From Romanomermis culicivorax (lineage: Eukaryota; Nematoda; Enoplea; Mermithida; Mermithidae), in the NCBI GenBank assembly GCA_963922205.1, contig CAWUHX010000009.1, positions 2,046,001 through 2,110,000 on the forward strand: a stretch of 64,000 nucleotides of DNA, given 5' to 3'. Numbering within the stretch: the stretch's first letter is position 1; every line of letters starts with the position of its first letter. Shown one piece after another: positions 58,965 to 64,000 of this stretch. The position numbers were made by a program, and so were the translations under genes. The notes under the pieces are model-generated. The model was not told where the DNA came from and did not search any database. It was given only the letters and a program-made list of their open reading frames with translations.

Positions 58965-59339
58965 CCTCCCCCAAAATTTCGGGTTTGCCCCCACGGTTTT
59001 TTATTTTTGCACACAGCAACCAAATTTCATGCTGTGCAACCAAATTTTTTCAGCAAAGTTGCACAGTGCAACTTGGAGCCTGACGGCCCTTATGACAAGG
59101 TTACAGAGTTTCCTGTCCGAAAATGCATTTTTATGCGTTTTAAAGCGGGAAATATACTGAAAAATTTCCGGCACTTCGCGTCTAATTTCAGTAATTCACA
59201 ATTTCATTATTTTTGATGCGTGGTTAAATTAAAATCCGAGATGAAATATTGCGCTTTTCATGCTATGTATATTTCATTTAAGAACAATTTCTTTTTTATA
59301 ATAATTTGTAATAGCGAATGATGAAATGTTTGACCTCTT

Positions 59340-60013
59340 TTCCAACATATACCTGTAAGAGGTCCGACCAGCTGGGGGGGGGGGGTTTGTAGCCATATGC
59401 GCCAATTTCAATTGTGCTTTCCCATTTCCACCCTCGCCAACTGCGCCGATTTTCAAGTGCGTCATTTTTATAAGTGCCCTATGCATTTGCGCCATGTGTA
59501 TAATGCGCCAACTGCAATCGCACTTTTTGCAAATGCGCCGCCTTTGTGTTTTCATTCATCATAGAAAGGCAATGGATGCACCGGTAATAAAAAAAGTGAC
59601 AAAAATACATGTAACGGAGCCCCGAGGTCTGGGGGGGGGGGGTTGGGCGACTTTTTTGGGACTGGGGGTCAGTAATTCCCAAAATTTTGGGGGAGGGGTC
59701 TGTCAAGGAAAAAAAATTCGATTTTTTCACGAAAAAAGTTTGAAAAATAGTAATTTTTCCCTAAAATGACCGAAAAAAATCCATGGCGCGAAGCGCCAAG
59801 ACAATTCACATTTTTTACCATTTTTCATTCAAAAATTGACATTTTTAATCAAAAAATTCACATTTTTCAGCATACATGTAACGGAGCCCCGAGGTCTGGG
59901 GGGGTTGGGCGACTTTTTTGGGGCAAGACACAAATGTATAGAGTTACAGCATGTAATACGCCAACCATACATGCACATAGGGGGGTAGGGGGGTAAACCC
60001 CCATACCTGAGAC
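59340..60013 (+). repeat. Stacked repeat fragments (MITE-c and ATGTAACGGAGCCCC families)
   Basis: A MITE-c-like start (ATACCTGTAAGAGGTCCGAC) lies at about 59347. ATGTAACGGAGCCCC starts lie at 59609 and 59873. An 'ACATGCACATAGGGGGG' fragment lies near 59971. At about 59400-59535 the word TGCGCCAA/TGCGCC recurs at short intervals. No complete element can be bounded. Confidence 0.55.
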
Positions 60014-61310
60014 CAGAGGTCCCCAAGGTGGAAAATTTAGGTAGGGGTAAAATCGTAAATTTTCAGGGTAGTACTTGAAATATGCCGTGACCTTATTTTT
60101 TAGCTCCCAGTTTTTCTGCAGAGGAGGGTGTTGTAGTACTCTAACAACAAAACAATTCTCAACTTACAAGAATGAATAATGCCCCTACTTTATGCTTTTT
60201 ATGGTCAAACACCATTTACTATTTCAACCACCCTTTTTCCAGCTCCCAATCATGCAACTTGAATATACTAATTATACACAGACAATGGTCACACTTTGAA
60301 GATTGTTGTGTCAACTGATTCCTGCACATTTCGAGAATCGTGCACAACATACTTTTGGAAACATTATTTGAACCAGCATCTTCAGTAGTATGAGCTTATT
60401 CCATCACTGATAAGGGTTGAAAGAAAGAATTGAAAGTGCTGATGCTGAATGTGGCCATTAGATTATGAACCACGAGTTTGAAACCAGGTACCATGCCCGA
60501 TCCACATCAACGGACCTCGCATGTCTCAACTCATAGCAGGAAAGTATGCTACAGCTTGGGTAACCATATGGGCACAGAAGACCCAACCTAAAAGCGGGGA
60601 AAAGGAAAGTAGAGCATGAAGAGGAAGAATTTTAAGAACATAATGTTTTTCTTCTCAAGAGGTGATTTTTTGATGAATCACATATACATTAAGTCATTAT
60701 TTGATCTCCCAATTATATATATAATGATTTCCTACAAGCATACATGCACGTGGGGGGGGTTTGGGGGGGTTTAACCCCCAGCAGATTTTTATTGACCCCC
60801 AGCAGATTCTTGCTGACCCCCAGCAGATTTGACTCCCCTAGCAATGATTGAGAAGTTGACGAAGAAAAATGATCAAGAGAGAAGAGAAAGTCGTCATGAA
60901 AATGGAAATGCTGCTGTGGTTCAGCAATTTTTTAAAGAAAGCATTACTTGATTCAAAAGAGTAACATTAAAAGTTGAAAAAGTGCTGTCTAAGTAAATTA
61001 TTTAACATATCTGACCAATATATTTGTAAGAATATGCTGTTTGGATGTTAGAAAATCATTCTAAGATCTTTCTTTTCATTGTCAAGAATGAAAAAAAATG
61101 TTGTATTCCACCCCCCGTCCTGGCTGACCCCCCAGCAGAATTGGCATGCTGTGCATGTATGCCTACAAGTAGTATATATTAATGTGCTGATATCCTTTCC
61201 TGAAAATCTCTATATGGCACAGAAGTTGCATACTTTCCCATTATCATTTGCTCAGTAAATGTGTCAAAAAGGCCGGTGAGTAATTCCCTTCAAGCACACA
61301 TAGTGCTTCA
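60014..61310 (+). mobile_element. hAT-a element, right end lost, with nested MITE-b
   Basis: It starts CAGAGGTCCCCAAGGTGG. The body follows the 43236 copy up to 'aaaaggccggtgagtaattcc' at about 61290 and then diverges, without the TGCTCTG terminus. It is interrupted at 60739-61161. The dimerisation frame is destroyed. Confidence 0.8.
60739..61161 (+). mobile_element. MITE-b copy 4 (423 bp), exact 8-bp TSD and visible empty site
   Basis: Termini CATACATGCAC / GTGCATGTATG. cctacaag at 60731-60738 and 61162-61169 is exact. Sister hAT-a copies at about 43940 and 49000 read uninterrupted 'ttcctacaagtaatatatat/ttcctacaagtagtatat', the pre-insertion site. The interior repeats 'cccccagcagatt' three times near the left end. 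Confidence 0.92.
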
Positions 61311-62449
61311 CACTTTCAAAATTTTAGGACCCGGGTATCCGGTCTTTAGGGTATCCGGGTACTATATGCAAGTAATAAAAAAGTCAGTGAATGAACACAC
61401 TCCATGAAAATTTTCAGAAAACTCATAAATTACGAGGCATGACCCTTGCAAAGTGCTAAGAAACAAAAATTAGGAAAAACCAATAACACATCTTCTTCAA
61501 ACAAGTTTTTTTCCAAAAAAAGATTTCTTTTCGTTTGGAGAAAATGAATATTTCAAAATTTTTTTACACTTTTAAGCAAATTTTGGTGACCTGGTCATGC
61601 ATCCCAACTATTTGATGAAGCCAGATATCCCACTAGGTCTGGGTTTAACCGTCGATATATCCCACAAGGGATATATCGACGGTTAAATCGACAGTTTAAC
61701 CATCTCTACACCGGTTCATCATCATCGGTTTTTATGCCTCTTCAATCTTATACATAATGCATCTCTCCAACTTTTATTGTTTTCTTATACTGCATCGAGT
61801 CCAATATTTGACAAGGCATAATTTCTCGAAGACTTTTTTATATTTCTGTTTCATACTTCACTTTTTTATATTTCTGTTTCATGCTTCATTTCAACACATA
61901 GATTTTTAGTTGCTAAAAATACGCAACAGTGACTTTTTGAGAGCCATAAGCAGCGTTGTTAACACGTTGAGTAGGTACATGCACTGTATGAATTAAGGAA
62001 AATACGTTCATTCACTGTAACTGCACATAAATACAAGTAATAGTATATAAATATTCCGTTTATACAATACCTTGTTGAGACCCGAGTACCCGGGTCTACC
62101 CGTACCACCCGGGTTTCATTCAGAAAATTTACCCAGGTATACCCGGGCACCTGAAATACCCGCGTTTAAACATTTGAATTTCAGTGCATTCTGCTTGGCG
62201 GATCTAGCCTTAAAAATTTGTGAGTATGTAGACTTTTTCTCTAAGCCAGAACAACCTCTCACTTTTTACAAAAAACATCTGGCAAAACAATACAAGGTCG
62301 GCAAACTAGTCATCTATTGCGGAAAATCGTCCATGTAGTCACATTTTTTCAGTTTTCACTGTTACACAACAGTGCTGCACATTGCTCAGTCGAGCATGCT
62401 TATCAAGTTTTCAAAGTTTTTTTTTACCATGATACGGCCATAAAATTAG
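61311..62449. other. Non-coding stretch with CCCGGGTA-type words and a palindrome
   Basis: Words like ACCCGGGTATCCGG cluster at 61325-61365 and again at 62080-62165, possibly the ends of one degraded element. A perfect 20-bp-arm palindrome lies at 61644-61687. No gene is seen. Confidence 0.45.
61644..61687. repeat. Perfect palindrome: 20-bp arms, 4-nt loop
   Basis: Left arm 61644-61663 TTTAACCGTCGATATATCCC, loop ACAA, right arm 61668-61687 is its exact inverse. A further 'cgacagtttaacc' follows, so the unit may be part of a larger decayed inverted repeat. Confidence 0.9.
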
Positions 62450-62740
62450 TGTTTTTTTGTACTCAGTCCATTTGTACTGCTACAAACGACCTCTCAAAAA
62501 CCGTTTGAACTCCAAAATTTGCAAAAACTTGCTGAAAAAAGCATTTATTGTAATAAAATGCAACAAACATTATGTGAGATATGAATATGTTGGACATTTT
62601 CACGAGACACATGAGAAGTCTATGAATGCATACACATAAAACAGTTGATCATGAGGCACAGAACATGCACTAGTAAAATACTCCACAAAAAGCTTTTATT
62701 ATTACGCCATACTGATAGTTTGTCATTATCGATGCCGATT
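62450..62740 (+). repeat. Truncated copy of the 444-bp hAT-d variant
   Basis: From TAGTGTTTTTTTGTACTCAG it follows 45323-45610 closely (TCCATTTGTACTG.TACAAACGACCTCTCAAAAACCG, in blocks) and stops near 62740. The right terminus is missing. Confidence 0.65.
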
Positions 62741-62892
62741 AGGGTTGTCCCAGGCCCCGGCTCCTGCACCGGGGCAGCTGCCCTGGCCCCGAGCCGGGGC
62801 TAGGTTTGCCCCGATTCGGGGCAAGACTACATAAAACTAGTAGTTTTGATAGGAAAACAAGCTCGTTTTATAGTAGAACTGAAGTTTAGAAT

Positions 62893-63011
62893 ATGACAAG
62901 TAAATGTTCAGTAGTCAGTTTGACAGTAATACTTTTAGGAATCGCGAAAGTCACATCCTGTTTAGATAAAAGTTTACATGTATCTGGAACTGCACTTCAA
63001 CTTCAATACAG
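62893..63011 (+). CDS. Possible first coding exon with signal peptide
   Basis: ATG 62893 opens MTSKCSVVSLTVILLGIAKV, a short N-region followed by a hydrophobic core and a small-residue cleavage-like site (VTSC), then about 17 residues to a candidate donor CAG|gttttt at 63011. The following 'gattttttcag' could be an acceptor. No family is recognised and no downstream exon was found before the window end. It could be chance. Confidence 0.2.
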
Positions 63012-64000
63012 GTTTTTGATTTTTTCAGAAAACCTACAATTGTTTAATTTTTGTGACATCTTCAACTTTCTTCTCAAACTTTTTTTCAAAAATTTTTCAC
63101 TTCCAGTCATTAGCATGCGTGCTAACATCCAAAAATTTCCATTAGCATGGCTCTGGTTTCATTAGCACTGTGCTGAAAACCCTGCAGATGAATCGATAGA
63201 AGTGTCTAGGCATGTGCGCAACACAGTTTCTTTGGGAAAAGATTGAGCTTCCTCGTACTTAGTAATGACAGTTACCTTAAAAAATTAAATTTCATTGTCT
63301 AAAATACTCAAACTCTTTCTAACCTATCAATCAATGCATTATCATAGATGCTCAAGTCATCTCACCAAATGCTTATGGCTGTTAGCAGACTTTAGAAGTC
63401 ACAATTAATGCTGTGTATTGCTCACCAGCACTGCTCAGCGACTCATGGGCAGTAAAATCTGCCTAATGTTCAGATAAACTACAGAATCAAATCAACTTCA
63501 GCCAAAAAAAATTCAAACATAAGTTAAATTCATTGAATATGAATCTTTAGTTTTTCGATTAGAATAAGTCAACTCAACAGAATAGTCATATGAACCGAAT
63601 CGAATAAAGCTAAGAAGTCTCCTTAATTGAAAATTTACGATAGCATTTGATTTGCTTGTTGTGAGTTCTCATCTCAACTCAGTTGTCATGTCAGTGCCAA
63701 AAAAGACTGCATTGCAGTTACTAAAGTTGGCTAAACTCTCATTTTGATTGTTAAATCAGGAATAAACTTTATTCATGAGAACAGAACGGAAAAAATGAAT
63801 TTTTTTTAAAAAAACCTAAAAACCCAGAAATGTCCAATTTTCCAACCCAAAAAACCCATCAACCCAAAAACCCAATGCCCGCCAACCCTGAACTGCCCAC
63901 TGTAATTATGTGGTTAAAAAAGCATCTAGGGTGGCAAATTTGATCTTAAAATGTTTTCACTCTAACTTTAATGAATTAAAAATCAGGTTTTTAAATCCTA
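63012..64000. other. AT-rich non-coding end of the window
   Basis: No exon, RNA gene or bounded repeat is supported. A short run of related words 'aacccaaaaaaccca' near 63840-63880 is low complexity. Confidence 0.4.

Noticed and set aside
62750-62830. GC-rich CCCCGG cluster that might be a promoter CpG island
   Set aside because: Only about 80 bp, made of repeated GCCCCGG/CCGGGGC words; looks like a repeat terminus.

Overview
This window is intron-rich, AT-rich nuclear DNA from an invertebrate animal. Three protein-coding genes could be assembled exon by exon. No phylum can be assigned from the sequence; the L1/Tx1-like retrotransposon, the many hAT-type elements and the tRNA-derived repeats fit many invertebrate lineages.

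Plus strand, 1.7-21.8 kb: a 20-exon gene, open at its 5' end, whose exons join in one frame for about 1390 residues. It encodes an N-terminal CAP-Gly domain, a long low-complexity basic/Ser-rich middle, and a C-terminal coiled coil that reads as the MTUS/ATIP microtubule-associated family. Vertebrate MTUS1/2 lack a CAP-Gly domain, so the architecture is notable.

Minus strand, 37.1-52.5 kb: two tandem genes for mitochondrial translation. Upstream is mitochondrial arginyl-tRNA synthetase (RARS2; 4 coding exons, a 10.5-kb intron between exons 3 and 4). Its stop codon lies about 0.43 kb before the start codon of mitochondrial ribosomal protein uL22m (MRPL22; 3 coding exons). Both pairs of genes converge on a 15-kb intergenic block.

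That block (25-36 kb) holds a decayed L1/Tx1-like LINE (ORF1 remnants, endonuclease, reverse transcriptase, zinc-knuckle tail). Its ORF2 is split by a 4.35-kb element with terminal inverted repeats. The LINE is bracketed by two diverged, inverted copies of a promoter-like sequence of about 0.75 kb, each with a TATA box.

Introns and the 53-64 kb flank are a mosaic of non-autonomous and decayed DNA transposons. For many, exact ends can be set from inverted termini plus 8-bp target duplications (hAT type). Several are nested, and some empty sites are visible in sister copies. Two tRNA-like sequences, one of them tandemly duplicated, sit inside elements that have inverted termini. No CRISPR array, rRNA or viral gene was seen.
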